Source: Chenopodium formosanum
Taxonomy: Eukaryota; Streptophyta; Magnoliopsida; Caryophyllales; Amaranthaceae
Assembly: GCA_024500155.1 (NCBI GenBank)
Contig: CM044869.1
Span: forward strand, 29,448,501 to 29,512,500
Reading direction: 5' to 3'
DNA: 64,000 nucleotides
The notes under the pieces are model-generated. The model did no database searches, was not told the DNA's origin, and saw nothing but the letters and a program-made list of their open reading frames with translations. The number at the start of each line of letters is the position of its first letter. The first letter of the stretch is position 1. Positions 16,212 to 29,500 of the stretch are shown here, one piece after another. The translations under genes were made by a program, and so were the position numbers.

Positions 16212-18993
16212 ATGGATTCATCACCAACACACACGGCACAACCTAGGTTAGAATCCAGCCGTTCACCAGGAACGGCTGAGTCTAGGACTGGTAGTGCCGT
16301 CTCAGGGTGTTGGGACCACCCTCATGCTTGGATTCCGACCATTTGCGCGTCTGTGCAGGACACAATGGCTCGGACTATGCAGACGGCACATGATCCGAAT
16401 TATAGGAGCGAAGGCTCAGGCGACCAAACTCCTGAGGGAGAGACGTCTGGCTCAGAACACCAGACGGCTCCAGAGAGATCCCCTCCGCGTGGCCCCCCAA
16501 CTCCTCCAGACTCGTTTTTGGACGAGTGCAACTAAGGCGGTGAGGAGGCCGCCTCAGCTTCTGTCTCCTAATCTGGGGAGGAGACGGGGAGCGGATTTAC
16601 CGTCTCCTCTTCTGAGAGCAGTGATGATCTTCCCCCGCTTGAGGATAGCGAGGAAGAAGAGAAAAAGAAGTGGAATGAGAAGGACGATCCCTACAAGATC
16701 CACGTCTCCAACAAAGACAGGGACCTCATGGAAAGAGGCCTTGAAATTTTTTTGAAAGTGCACCCGTTAGGAGACGGGTACAAAATAAGGGTGCCTCCTG
16801 CAGACGGCACCATTTCTTGGGAAGTCACTGAACGAAACGCCAACGGCTACTTCGACTGTTACGAGGCGGCGTTCAAGGCTGGTCTGCGCTTCCCCCTTCA
16901 CCAGGCGGTGAAGGCAATCTTGAGAGGCTACGACCTCGGAGTCTGGCAACTTACCCCCCAATTCTTGGGCAAACATTCTGGGGTATGTTGCCGCCTGTGA
17001 GTTCCAAGGAATTCACCCCGGCTGGGAAGCTTTTGCTAAGATGCACTATCTTAGCCGCAGCCCAGGCGGGTACAGAGCGTGGTATACTTTGACCACGTTT
17101 CCTCAATATATTATGACCTTGGATAAGGTCTCCAAAATTGATGGCTGGAAGCACAGGTTCTACCTGCTGACAGCCCCAACCAGGCTGGAGAATTGCGAGC
17201 TCCGCCAATACAATAAAAAGCCCGACCTTCTGGGTCGGAAATGCTGTCTGCCCCGGATCCCGGATGAGGACTTTGATAAAATAATTGAGGCTGACTTCTT
17301 CGGCCTCACAGACGCCACACTATCAACCAGGGAGACAATAAAAGTCCCTAGAAACTGGATCCCTAAGAGCGCCTGGCTCAGGGACGAATGCTTCCTAGCC
17401 GCCTACGGGCTAGGGCACATGTTCACCAGACGTATGCGCCTGAATCAATATCCGTCTGTAGTACTTTTGTCTCGGAATCGTTTTTAATGATGTACTAACC
17501 AATTCCTTTTTGTTTTTTGCAGAAGAAGCGTTGAACATGTTGCCAGACGAGAAGACTCCCAGACGGTCCTCTGCTCAAATCCGCAGAGACCTGGCCGAGG
17601 CTCAGGCGAGGGAACTCAGGGCCAAGGTAAACGTCTGACTCTTTTCTTGAGTTTGCTTTCAAAGTTTGCTTTCTTCGACTGCTAACATTAACTTGTTTAT
17701 TTTCTTAGGGGGGAGAGGTGGATAAGACGTTTGAGAAAAAACTCAAACGGGCAAGGGAGGAGACCACCGCCTCTAACCCCAGCAAGTCCTCGAAAAAGGC
17801 AGCCTCCACCGCAACTCCCGACGCCCCAGGCGGGAAGACTCAGATGCGGATAGGGGGAAGAACGGAGAAGGTGAGTGGCTCCCTAGGCCTCGACCTGGCC
17901 AACCCCCTATCTGCAACCGGGGGGTTCACCGCACCTACCAGCGGCTCTCGTCTGGCCGGCTCTGCAGGTAAGAACCCTTTTGAATCCCCGCCTGAGCTGG
18001 GGTGGCAGTTGCGAGTGAAATCACACTCCCAGCAGACGTCATCCTCAGACGGTCGGAACCAGATTGGTGCTGCTTTAGCTTCACACTCTGACGCTGATTG
18101 TGGTGCAGATCAATCACCTCGCTGGCCAGACGTCCAGAAGCACGCCAAGGCCATGCTGGAGGCTGTGAGCAAGCGGGATAAGGATGCTATCCCGGGGATT
18201 GAGACGTTCAATCTTGAACGTATCTTGTCCCTCCTGGCTGAGGTAAGACACTTGAATAATTTTGAATCATTTTTTCTCCAAGTTTTTCTCCGCCTGCAGT
18301 GCTAACCCTGTTTGCTTTTGCAGGCTCTTCTGCGGGTAGACGGGCTCAAGCGTCCTTACATCCGCAAGTGGGATGAGGTAAGACGGGCCAAGCAGTCCGC
18401 CTCAGACGCCAATAATGTTGCTTTTATACTCGTGTATCATTGACGATCTTGAAACTAAAGCAACCCAAATGACACAGGCGGCCAAGATCCAAGAGCTGGA
18501 GGCGGACTTGCGGGCGGCCAAGTAGAAGGAGGCGGATGCAGAGACGGCCCAGAAACAGGCGGAGGAGGACCTCCCCAAGCTCAGGGAGGACCTCCAGAAG
18601 GCTCAGGAGGACCTTGAGAAGCTTCAGGGTGTCTCGAAAGAGAACACTGATCTAAAGAGCAATGTTGCCAAGCTGGAGAAGGAGGCGGCCAAAGCTCAGG
18701 ATAACTTCCGAGCAACTTTGCAGGCGGATCAAAACCGCCTGGTAGCTGAGATGGCCGCCGACAGCGAGGCCATGATGAAGATCGCCTGGGCTGCCTTGTA
18801 TCCAAACAAGGATTATGGCGTCTGGGCTCTGGCTTACAAATATGCTGAAGAGGTGATATACTTGAGAGAGAAGGGTGAGCCAGAGCCTAAGTATTTCCTC
18901 GCCTGGGCCAACACTGAGCACCCCGAGCCTGAAGCCCCCGAGACTGAAGAAGAAGGGGAGAAGGGCCAGGAAGGACCGTTTGCGGGGCAATGA
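16212..18993 (+). pseudogene. Antisense ORF of element 2, broken
   Basis: Homologue of the element 1 antisense gene with the same exon layout: 5' intron 16149-16358, ATG at 16365, main exon to 17431, intron to 17522, exon to 17626, intron to 17708, exon to 18242, intron to 18323, last exon to the TGA at 18991-18993. The N-terminus is M-ARTMQTAHDP. Breaks: TAA at 16533 and 16569 (CAA in element 3 at both places), an extra C in a C-run near 16960 that shifts frame, a TGA/frameshift around 18441-18443, and TAG at 18523. The second intron has a perfect TACTAAC branch site at 17493-17499. The domain content is as in element 1, including the C-terminal coiled coil. Confidence 0.82.
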
Positions 18994-20057
18994 ATTCGGC
19001 GGCTGTGTGCCAATTTCTTTCTTTTTTTTATTTATCTGCGGCAGTATGCCACCAAACTTGCTTTTCTGGCCTGTGTGCCGAGTATATTTGTATCTTTACC
19101 GGCTGTAGGGCCGTGTTGTCAAACAATTTCCTTTACCCGGACGGGGTCCGGTTAACATTTAATCCATCACAGCCGTTTGGCTGGGTGGAAATTCAATGAA
19201 TGCACCGACTGAGTCGGTTTTTATTACTTTGCGCTTGTGTTTGCACTTCAAGTTCATTTCAATTTTTTGCATTTTCAATATTTGCCTAACTTATCAAAAG
19301 CATGTGGCGATCTCTGCCTAACTTATCAAAAGTATACGGCTGTCCTTGCCCCTGGACGGCTGTGTGGTTGGTTTCAAGTGGAGTTGGTTGATTGACTTGG
19401 GAACGTCTGATGCTGCATAGAGCATGATATGTTTGTAAGTCAATCAATCACAGTAGTGATTGCCCCAAACCAAGTGCACAGCCGTACATTAACAGGCGTT
19501 CCAGTCACTATCTAGACGGTGTTGACCGTCTAGGTAGAGATTGTATAGCCATTGCACAACTCTTTTGCCCCAAACGAGGATGTATGCAATTTAAAACGAA
19601 AAAATGCTAAGTAAGAACTTCAGTCGGTCGCCGACTGATGTCATTGGACATCCGGGTTCCGAAACTTGGTCGTTCCTTAGACTGTTCAGGTCAGACGGCT
19701 ATGGATGGTTTATTCAGCTGTCCAATCGTGGCCGCCTGCATTGGTACGTAGAGTAAGCAGGTTGGCTTCTCTCTGTGACGATTGCACCCGGAGGGGTGTC
19801 GCCGGACGCCTTTGTCCATGTTGGGATAGGCAAATTTATGGGAAAAGCAGCCATCCGGCCATTGGCCTTCTGGTCTTGTTTGAGACCGGCTGTATAGCCA
19901 CTAAGCGATTTTGTGCTTAGCTTAATTATCTGGCCATTGGCCTCTCGTCAATCAGACGTTAATTCAATTGTCAAGTGACAAAGTCAAAGAAATAAACAAG
20001 TGAAAACAAAATGCAATTTCTCATTAATTTACTTCTTGTTTACAAAAATTACAAATC
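18994..20057. other. Convergent noncoding region, element 2
   Basis: Counterpart of 5823-6908. It keeps TCTGCGGCAGTATGCCA after the stop, the ACCGACT-G-AGTCGGT hairpin with T-run (19204-19218), the long hairpin (19357-19484), a 35-bp block identical to element 1 (19777-19811), and AATAAA (19991). No gene is seen. Confidence 0.72.
19357..19484. other. Conserved ~128-nt hairpin, element 2
   Basis: Outer arms 19357-19374 and 19467-19484. Inner arms GGTTGATTGACTT (19386-19398) and AAGTCAATCAATC (19437-19449). Relative to element 1, one inner pair changes from C-G to A-T on both sides, and another becomes a G-U wobble. Confidence 0.68.
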
Positions 20058-23000
20058 TCAGAAGTAGTACTTTTTCAAATTGTCTACATTCCAAGTTCTA
20101 GGCAGGCGCCTGCCGTCTGGAGTTTCCAGGCGGTAAGTGCCGTCTCTTACTTCTTCATAAATCCGGTAAGGGCCTTCCCAATTTGGAGTTAGCTTTCCAA
20201 GCTCATTGGCCCTACCGGTTGCCTCCATTTTCCGTAACACTAGGTCGTCCACTTTCAAAGGACGCCTGTGTACTTTCTTGATGTAGGCTCTTGTCATTGT
20301 TAGACGGTAAATTTCATGACGCAAGGCGGCATTGCCCCTGCGTTCCGGGAGTGAGTCCAATGCCAGGCGCATTGCCTCCCAGTTTGCCTCTTCATCATAA
20401 AGCATGACTCTAAGAGTCGACTCATAGTGTTCAATGGGCAAGACGGCTTTAGCACCGTAAACCATGAGAAATGGGGTTTCACCGGTTGCCCCCTTTGCTG
20501 TTGTCCGGATGGCCCATAGGACATGGATTAATTCCTCAGCCCATAAGCCACCGGCTCTTTCAATTTTCTTCTTAATGCCGTCTGAGATCAGTTTGTTGAA
20601 GGCTTCAACCTGGCCGTTTGCTTGCGGACGGCCGACTGATGCAAAACAACTTGAGATCCCTTGATCTCCCAACCAAGTTTTTAGCTGAGGCGTCTCAAAC
20701 TGAGGACCATTATCAAACACCATGGACATAGGAACCCCATACCGGGTGATGACATTCTTCCAGATGAAAGAGATGACGTCTGATGTCTTGATATTTTTTA
20801 CCGCCTCAGCCTCTACCCACTTGGTAAAGTAATCCACAGCCACCAAGATGTAACGCTTTCCGCTTGGGGCAGGCGTGTAAGGACCTAAGATGTCCATGCC
20901 CCATTTTGCAAACGGGATTGGGCAGTGGATGGCCGTCAAATTAGTAGCCGGACGGTGAATAAGTTTTCCAAATTTCTGGCACTTGTCACATTTCTTCACT
21001 AACTCCTTGGCGTCTGCCACCAGAATGGGCCAAAAGTAATGTCGTCTGGCTCTGACGGCTAGGGATCTGCCGCCTATGTGGGAGGCGCAGAATCCTGAGT
21101 GCAAGTCTTCAAGAACTTCTTTTCCCTTTTCTGGGGTTACACGCTTCAAAAGAGGCTTAAGAAACCCCGCCTTGAAGAGTTCTCCATTTCTCAACTCGAA
21201 GCTTGCTGCTCGCTTTTTCAGAACGGCAGCCTCCTATGGCGAATCAGGAAATGTACCGTCTCAGAGGTATGCCCGGATGCCATCCATCCAGGTAGAGCTT
21301 CGGTCCAGGACTCCAATGGGGTCTTCATAGATGCTTCTTTTTTCAAGAACTTCCCAAAAGACTGACCGAGGCGTATCATGGCAGGCGGAAGATGCAAGTT
21401 TTGACAGTGCATCCGCCTGGTTGTTATCAGACTTGGGCACTTGATTCAAATGAAACTCCTCAAGTGACCCAGCCTCCTCTTTGACCACCTGAAGATATTT
21501 GATCATAGCCGGGTGAGTTGCCTCAAATTTTCCCTCATACTGGCTAACGACCAGCTGTGAATCAGAGTAGGCGTCAATTTTTGTTGCCCCTGCCGCCTTA
21601 CACATGCGGATTCCGGCTAGCAAGGCTTCATATTCCGCCTCATTGTTTGAGGCCTGAAACTTGAACCGTAGTGCATACTCATATCTGTCCCCCTCAAGAG
21701 ACTCGTAGATTACGCCTGCACCACAGCCGTTCTTTGTAGAGCTCCCGTCTACATACACTTTCCAAACCTGATCAAGATTATCCGGAGCCACCGGACGGGT
21801 CATTTCAACAATGAAGTCAGCAAACGCCTGACCTTTCACTGCCTTCCTTGGTTCGTAAGTGATTTCAAGACTTTGCATTTCAATAGCCCATTTCAACATT
21901 CTGCCGGCTGACTCCAAAGTAGACATTGGCCGCTTGAGTGGCTGGTCGGTGTAAATCACCACCGGATGAGCCAGAAAGTAAGGCTTCAATTTTTTGAATG
22001 CCATGTACAAAGCAAGGCCAAATTTTTCAACCATGGGGTACCGGAGTTCAGCATTTTTTAGAACATGGCTAATGAAGTAAACCGGGAGCTGAACGCCATC
22101 TCGCTCAGCAAGGAGAACGGCACTGAGAGCATGATCTGAGACGGCCAAATACATGTACAACGTCTCCCTAGGCAGAGGACTGAACAGCCTAGGCAGAGAA
22201 TGCAAGTGCTCTTTTAGCTTCTGAAATGCCATCTCAGCATCGTCTCCCCATTCAAACCTGGTCTTCTTCCTGATTTCTTGGAAGAAGTAAAGGCATTTGT
22301 CGCCTGACCGGCTGAGGAACCTTCCCAAGGCGGCTAGGCAACCAGTTAGTCTCTGAACTTCCTTGACAGAACGGGGTGACTTCATGTCAATTACCGCCTG
22401 TATCTTTTCGGGGTTAGCCTCTATCCCCCTCTGATCAATCAGGAATCCGAGAAACTTCCCAAACTCAACACCAAAGACGCATTTCTTGGGGTTTAACATG
22501 ACCTTATGCCGCCTGAGGGTGGTGAACGTTTCTCGGAGATCGGCTAGATGATCCATCTGTTGCTTGGATTTGACTATCATGTCATCGATGTACGCCTCCA
22601 CATTCCTCCCAATTTGATTAATGAAGACCGTATTAATCATCCGTTGGAAGGTGGCAGGCGCATTCTTCAAGCCAAACGGCATCACAGTATAGCAGAATAA
22701 CCCCAAATCAGTGACGAAGGCCGTCTTCTCTTGATCTTTTTTCCAGAGAGGTATCTGATGGAAGCCGGAGTAGGCATCCCTAAAGCTCATCAAGGCGTGA
22801 CCGGCTGTAGAATCGACCAGACTGTCGATCTTTGGAAGCGGGTAATTGTCCTTTGGACACGCCTTGTTGAGGTCTGTGTAATCAACACACATGCGCCAGG
22901 TCCCATTCGGTTTCTTAACAAGGACCACATTGGCCACCCAGTCGAGGAAATTACAAGGCCGAATGAACCTGGCGTCTAGCAGCTTTTTGACTTCGGCAGC

Positions 23001-23303
23001 TGCCGCCTGACTTCTTTCCTCGCCATGGTTTCTTTTCTTTTGCCGGATGGGCTTCTTTTTAGGATCCACAGCGAGTTTGTGGACAGCGAGATCCGGGCTG
23101 ACGCCTGGCATCTCTTCCACTTCAAAGGCAAAGATGTCTTTGAATTCTTTTAGCAGAAGGTGCAAGCTTGCACCCAGAGTAGCATAAGCAACCGTCCCAA
23201 CCTTCACAGTACGCTCTGGACGGCTGTCATCTAGAGCGAGATCAATGTTTTCACCAGCCGGTTGGGGACGGAGCTCGTCTGATCGTTCCCCGGTCAGTGA
23301 TTG
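20058..23303 (-). pseudogene. pol: Pol of element 2 (RT, dual RNase H, integrase), broken
   Basis: Pol is one frame from the old gag stop to 20058, interrupted by TGA at 21261-21263 and TAG at 21234-21236; the latter aligns with CAG in element 1. RT motifs FCYTVMPFGLKNAPATFQ and YIDD, the archaeal-type RNase H (VYVDGSS, NNEAEYEALLAG, SDSQLVV) and the integrase triad (GMDILGPY, DNGPQFET, NGQVEAFNK) are all present. At the two sites where element 1 has TAG, this copy keeps CAG, so each copy shows what the other lost. Confidence 0.9.
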
Positions 23304-23306
23304 CTA
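23298..23306 (-). promoter_or_regulatory. Gag-pro/pol readthrough context, element 2
   Basis: TAG-CAA-TCA on the minus strand, in phase with pol. A one-base expansion of the preceding A-run puts it out of phase with the upstream protease frame in this copy. Confidence 0.6.
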
Positions 23307-26003
23307 TTTTTTTCTCTTTTTTCACCTCCACCAGCAGAGGTGCTTTTCTTTTCTTACCAACGGCTAGTGGGGCAGGATTGGCATCCTTGACATCGTCAAG
23401 GTCTATTGGTTCCTTCTCTTGGCCGTCTAAGGCCACAGTGTCTTTAACGGCTAAGAGGTAGCACTCCCGAGCCGTCTTCTGATCCCCGCTCGGGAACCAA
23501 CAGAGCCATCATCCCGCTCATACTTGATGAGCATGAGAGACGGGATGATTACCGCCTTGGCTTCGTTGAGGGGTGGCCTACCAAGGATGATATTGTAGGC
23601 GGTCAACTCCTCAACGACCAAGAATCTGACGACAATATGTCGTCCCTGGCCTTTTTCTCCCAGCCGGATGGGCAAGTCAATTCTTCCGGCTGGGTAGACC
23701 ATCCCACCTCCAAAACCAACCAAGGGGTGGGTGACCGGATGCATGCAGCTGACATTGTATTTCAGCTTCTGCAGGCACCGGAGGCTGATAATGTCCGACG
23801 AGCTGCCGGTGTCAATAAGGATCTATCCAACCAGCTGGTTGGAAACCTTACATTCAATGACGACCAGGTCGTCATGCGTACGGCGGACGCTGCCCCTGTC
23901 CTTCTTAGTTATGAGGACGTCTGGAAGGTGGAACTGGCAGACGCCTGCTCATCATCATCATCCTTGTCCATCTTTCGAAGATGGCTCTTGGTGCCCCGGA
24001 TGGTAGGGCCACCACATGAAAATCCGCCTGCTATAGTGTAGACTGGATCCTTGTCGGTATCCGAGCTACTAGTAGGCTGCTGGGTAGTCTTGGGGGACTG
24101 ACCCTTGTTTTTCTTCTTTGCCCCAGCTGGGGACTTAGAAATGTAGGACTTTAGAAGCCCTTTGTCAGCCAGACGGTCCAACGTCCGCTGTAGACTGAAG
24201 CAGTCGTTGGTGTCATGGCCAACCTCATCATGGAACTAGCAAAATTTATTTTTGTTCCGCGACTGGACGGAACTCTTCATTGGATTCGGCTTCTCAATGG
24301 ACAGCCGGTCCTTTACCTCCATGAGGATGGAGTTGCAGTCTTTGTTAAACTCGTACTTGGGGACGTACGGTTTAAACTCTCTCTTTTTCTTTTGGGACGG
24401 TTGGTCAGAATCACTAACCGCCCAGACTTCTTTTCTCCTTTTGCTCTCTTCTTTTTTGTTGGCCGGCTGAGCAGACCGGCTTTCTTTTTGTTTGTCAAAC
24501 TTCTTTGAGTCTGACTGACTACTAGGCGTACAGAGGTCAGTAGCTTGAATATAGCTCTCCGCCTCCCTCAGGGCCGCCTGTAGCGTAAATGCCCCCTTTC
24601 TAACAAGGTCGAACTTAAAAGCCGACCCGTCTCTCAGACCCTTGAAAAAGTCTGTAAAAGCTACCTCGTCAGACAGTCCCTGGATCTGAATTCTGACCAG
24701 GTTGAACCGCCTGACATATGAGCATAGCCCTTCCTTCTCACCCTGCTTAACGGTGCAAATCAAGGCTCGTTTTCTTAACAGGGATGTTCATTGAGAAGTT
24801 GGTGGCAAACAAGAAGGCTAGCTTCTTGAAGCAATCAATTGAGCCGGCTGGCAAGTTGCCAAACCACTGTTGGGCAATGCCCTTCAGTGTAGCCGGGAAA
24901 CATCGACACCAGGTGGCATTGTCCCAACCCTGTAAGCACATGAGGTTGGTGTATGCCATCAGGTGGTCTTCTGGGTTGGTGGTACCATCATAGGTGCCCA
25001 CCAACACATTCTTAACCTTGGACGGCTGAGCCGCCTCGGTTATATTCTTGGCAAACGCAGAGGGTTGTTCACCAAGCTTGAGCAGCCGGAGCTGCCAGTC
25101 CAAAGGCTGGACGGGGGTGTATGCCGCCTGTCCTCCAAAAGGAGGAGGCTGCATGAACTGTAGGCCATATTGCCCATACTGCGCCTGAGGCGCATATGGG
25201 ACAGACCCAATCATCAGCTGAGGTTCGGTATTGACGGTTTTGCCGCCTATCCGACTCTCAAGTAAGGACTGTGAGTTCCTTACAGAAGTTTCTTTGAAGC
25301 TGTCTAGAAAGCTCGAAGTAGAGGCTGACTTAGACAGCTGCTGGTTTCTCCTCCGCTCGATGATGTGTCGAGCGTCGGAGGCTGTTTTCTTGCTGGTCCC
25401 CGGCTGTTCATGCCGAGGCTGCCTCTAAGGACCAGTAGGCAGTAGAATTTTCGACCAGTCAAGTCTGGAGGCCATCCTCTCCTTCTCCCTTTCTTTATCT
25501 TTGGGATGGGGAGTTGGACGCCTGTCCTTGACGGGCTTTTTCTTCCTAGGAATGGGAGACTTCTTAGCCGGCGGACTCTTGCTAGAGCCTGCCTTGCTTT
25601 TGTTGATCATGGCCTTTATTTCACCTTTGAAAGAGGTCATGAATTTCATGAGCTCATCCCGGGTGACTGGGGCTTGACCTTTGGCCTTCTGGGTTTCCCC
25701 TTCTAGCCTTCCAGAGGGGCGTCTGCTTGGGCCCGCCTGATCAAGATTGCGCTCCAATTTATCTTTGGAATGCTTGTACTTAGACACGAAGGACCCATCC
25801 TTTGTGGTATAGGTCTCCACGTCATCATCTTCTTCATCATCAGCTTCATCCTCAGTGACGACCTCAGGCGGAGGCCGAGGGAACGACTGAGGAATTCTAG
25901 AACCTCCCGGCTGAGGTGCCGGTTGAGGGTTTTCTTGGTTCTTCGGTTGTATAACCGGTTGTAAGTTTGTAAGATCAGGAATGGGTACAGACTCTCCAAC
26001 CAT
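23304..26003 (-). pseudogene. gag: Gag-protease of element 2, multiply frameshifted
   Basis: Starts at ATG 26003, the position equivalent to element 1. TAG at 25425 interrupts the N-terminal region. Frameshifts lie near 24757 (within TSLDL), 23917 (a T lost in STF), 23490 and 23300 (an A gained). Further TAG codons are at 24236-24238 (in the zinc-knuckle region, where element 1 has Gln) and 23823-23825 (before the protease). Gag core motifs WCRCFPATLKGIAQQWFG and SYVRRFNLVR and the protease DTGSSSD remain recognisable. Confidence 0.88.
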
Positions 26004-26016
26004 CTTTGAGGTACTC

Positions 26017-26034
26017 TCCCCACAGACGGCGCCA
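26017..26034 (-). other. Primer binding site, element 2
   Basis: TGGCGCCGTCTGTGGGGA on the minus strand, identical to element 1, two bases inside the LTR. Confidence 0.85.
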
Positions 26035-26036
26035 AA

Positions 26037-26523
26037 TGTTTTGGGTGTTTTTGTCCCTCGGGAGAGTTACAGCTCGAAGACTGGTCCGGTGCGGCATGTA
26101 CTTGCAAGACAAACGGAGACACCAGTTGGTAGGTGCTCCGCCTCCGACGATCAAGTTAGTAACTTGCAAGGAGAGAAAAAGGTGCGGAAATTTAGGTGGG
26201 GATCTGCTCGGGTTCCAAGCTCAGTTGTCTCAATCAAAGGGACAGTTTGTAATAAATGGTAGAACGTGCCCTCCAAAAGAGGGAAATCTCCCTATTTATA
26301 GGGTCCTTGAGAATTGTGCCCCTAATTAGGTCACAGAACCCTAATCAGTGGTGGGCTGCGCCGTTTTACAGCTTTCTCGGGATTTGGGCCTAAAGGCCGT
26401 CATCCTCCAAATATTGGGATGACACGTGTCAAGCAGGGATAGGTCCACTTTGGACCACCCTGGGGGGCTGACACGTGTCACCCTCTAGTTGGTCCACATG
26501 GCAGGGTAAAATTACCCTAAACA
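26037..26523 (-). repeat. 5' LTR of element 2, full length
   Basis: TGTTTTGGGTG to CCCTAAACA on the plus strand, 487 bp. TATA box (minus) at 26292-26301; paired ACACGTGTCA motifs near 26421 and 26470. The right flank is TGAAT of the satellite. Confidence 0.92.
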
Positions 26524-29500
26524 TGAATGCATTTGACTTTCATATGATTCAAATAACTTTGTTTGAACATGTTTAACTTTCATTTGATTCAATTAGCTTC
26601 GTTGAATGCATTTGATTTTTCACTGATTCAAAATACTTTATTTGAATGTGTTTGACTTTCAATTGATTCAAAATGCTTGGTTTGATTGTGTTTGACTTTC
26701 ATTTGATTTAATTAGCTTCGTTGAGTGAATTTGTCTTTCATTTGATTCAAAATGCTTTGTTTAAATGTGTTTGACTTTCTTTTGATTCAATTAGCTTTGT
26801 TAAATGCATTTGACTTTTATTTGATTCAAATAGCTTTGTTTGAATGTGTTTGACTTTCATTTGATTCAATTAGCTTTGTTGAATACATAGGATTTTCATC
26901 TGATTCAAAAAGCTTTGTTTAAATATGTTGAATTTTCAGTTAATTCAAAAAGTTTAGTTTGAATGTGTTTGACTTTCATTAGATTCAATTACCTTTGTTG
27001 AATGTATTTGACTTTCATTTTACTCAAAAATCTTTGTTTGAATGTGTTTGACTTTCATTTGATTCAATTGGCTTTATTGAATGCATTTGACTTTCATTTG
27101 ATTCATAAAGCTTTGTTTGAATGTGTTTGACTTTAATTTGATTCAATTAGCTTTGTTGTATGCATTTGACTTTCATTTGACTAAAAATGATTTGTTTGAA
27201 TGTGTTTGACTTTCATTTGATTAAAAATGCTTGGTTTGAATGTGTTTAACTTTCATTTGATTTAATTAGCTTTGTTTGAATGTGTTTGACTTTCATTTGA
27301 TTCAATTAGCTTTGTTGTATGCATTTGACTTTCAATTGATTAAAAATGCTTTGTTTGAATGTGTTTGACTTTCATTTGATTCAAAATGCTTGGTTTGAAT
27401 GTGTTTGACTTTCATTAGATTTAATTAGCTTCGTTGAATGAACTTGTCTTTCATTTGATTCAAAAAGCTTTGTTTAAATGTGTTTGTCGTTCTTTTGATT
27501 CAATTAGCTTTGTTGAATGCATTTGACTTTTATTTGATTCAAATAGCTTTGTTCAAATGTGTTTGACTTTCATTTGATTCAATTAGCTTTGTTGAATGCA
27601 TAGGATTTTCATTTGAATCAAAAAGCTTTGTTTGAATGTGTTTGACTTACAATTGATTCAAAAAGCTTAGTTTGAATGTGTTTTACTTTCTTTGATTCAC
27701 TTAGGGTTTTTGAATGTATTTGACTTTCATTTTACTCAAAAATCTTTGTTTGAATGCGTTTGACTTTCATTTGATAAAAAAACTTTGTTTGAATGTGTTT
27801 GACTTTCATTTGATTCAAAAAGCTTTGTTTGAAAGTGTTTGACTTTCATTTGATTCACTTAGCTTTGTTGAATGCAATGGACTTTCATTTGATCAAAAAA
27901 CTTTGTTTGAATGTGTTTGACTTTCATTTAATTCAAAAACCTTGGTATTAATGTGTTCGACTTTCATTTGCTTCAATTAGCTTCTTTGAATACATTTTAC
28001 TTTCATTTGAGTCAAAAAGCATTGTTTGAATGTGTTTGACTTTCATTTGATTCAATTAGCTTTGTTGCATGCATTTGACTTTCATTTGACTCAAAATGCT
28101 TTGTTTGAATGTGTTTGACTTTCATTTGATTCAATTAGCTTTATTGAATGCATTTGACTTTCATTTGATTCAAAAAGCTATGTTTGAATGTGTTTGACTT
28201 CCATTTGATTCAATTAGCTTTGTTGAATGCATTTGACTTTCATTTGATTAAAAAAGCTTTGTTTGAATGTGTTTAACTTTCATTTGATTCAAAAAGCTTA
28301 GATTGAACATGTTTAACTTTCATTTTATTTAATTAGCTTTGTTGAATGCATTTGACTTTAATTTGATTCAAAAAGCTTATTTTGAATGTGTTTGACTTTC
28401 ATTTGATTCAATATGTTTGGTTTGAATGTGTTCGACTTTCATTTGCATCAATTAGCCTCTTTGAATGCATTTGACTTTCATTTGATTCAAAAAGCTATGT
28501 TTGAATGTGTTTGACTTTCATTTAATTCAATTAGCTTTGTTGAATGCATTTGACTCAAAATTCTTTGTTTGAATGTGTTTGACTTTCATTTGATTTAATT
28601 AGATTTATTGAATGCATTTGACTTTTTTTTGATTCAATTAGCTTTGCTGAATGCATTTGACTTTCATTTGATTAAAAATGCTTTGTTTGAATGTGTTTGA
28701 CTTTCATTTGATTCAAAATGCTTTGTTTGAATGTGTTTGACTTTCATTTGATTCAAAATGCTTAGTTTGAATGTGTTTGACTTTCATTTGATTTAATTAG
28801 CTTTGTTTGAATGTGTTTGACTTTCATTTGATTCAATTAGCTTTGTTGTATGCATTTGACTTTCATTTGATTAAAAATGCTTTGTCTGAATGTGTTTGAC
28901 TTCCATTTGATTCAAAAAGCTTTGTTTAAATGTGTTTGACTTTCTTTTATTTCAATTAGCTTTGTTGAATGCACTTGACTTTCATTTGATTCAATTAGCT
29001 TTGTTGAAGGCATTTGACTTTCATGTGACTCAAAAAGCTTTGTTTGAATGTGTTTGATTTTTATTTGATTCAATTAGATTTATTGAATGCTCTTGACTTT
29101 CATTTGATTCAAATAGCTTTGTTTGAATGTGTTTGACTTTCATTGATTCAATTACCTTTGTTGTATGCATTTGACTTCCATTTGATTAAAAATGCTTTGT
29201 TCGAATGTGTTTGACTTTCATTTGAATCAAATTGCTTGGTTTGAATTTGTTTGACTTTCATTTGATTTAATTATCTTTGTTTGAATGTTTTTGACTTTCA
29301 TTTGATTTAATTAGCTTTGTTGAATGGATTTGACTTTCATTTGACTCAAAATGCTTTGTTTGAATGTACTAGACTTTCATTTGATTCAATTAGCTTTCTT
29401 GAATGCATTTGACTTTCATTTGATTCAAAAAGCTATGTTTGAATGTGTCTAACTTTCATTTGATTCAAAATGCTTTGTTTGAACAGGTTTAACTTTCATT

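Larger units (their letters stand above)
15437..26523 (-). mobile_element. Element 2: degenerate Tat-lineage LTR retrotransposon, subfamily B
   Basis: About 11.1 kb with the same architecture and orientation as element 1 but a diverged subfamily (487-bp full LTR, diverged antisense gene). The left LTR has lost its outer ~27 bp and an internal ~68 bp. gag-pro, pol and the antisense gene all carry frameshifts or stops. The right flank begins TGAAT; the matching left duplication is not recoverable because of the LTR truncation, although the satellite at the left junction ends in TGA. LTR divergence looks clearly higher than in element 1, so the insertion is older. Confidence 0.93.
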
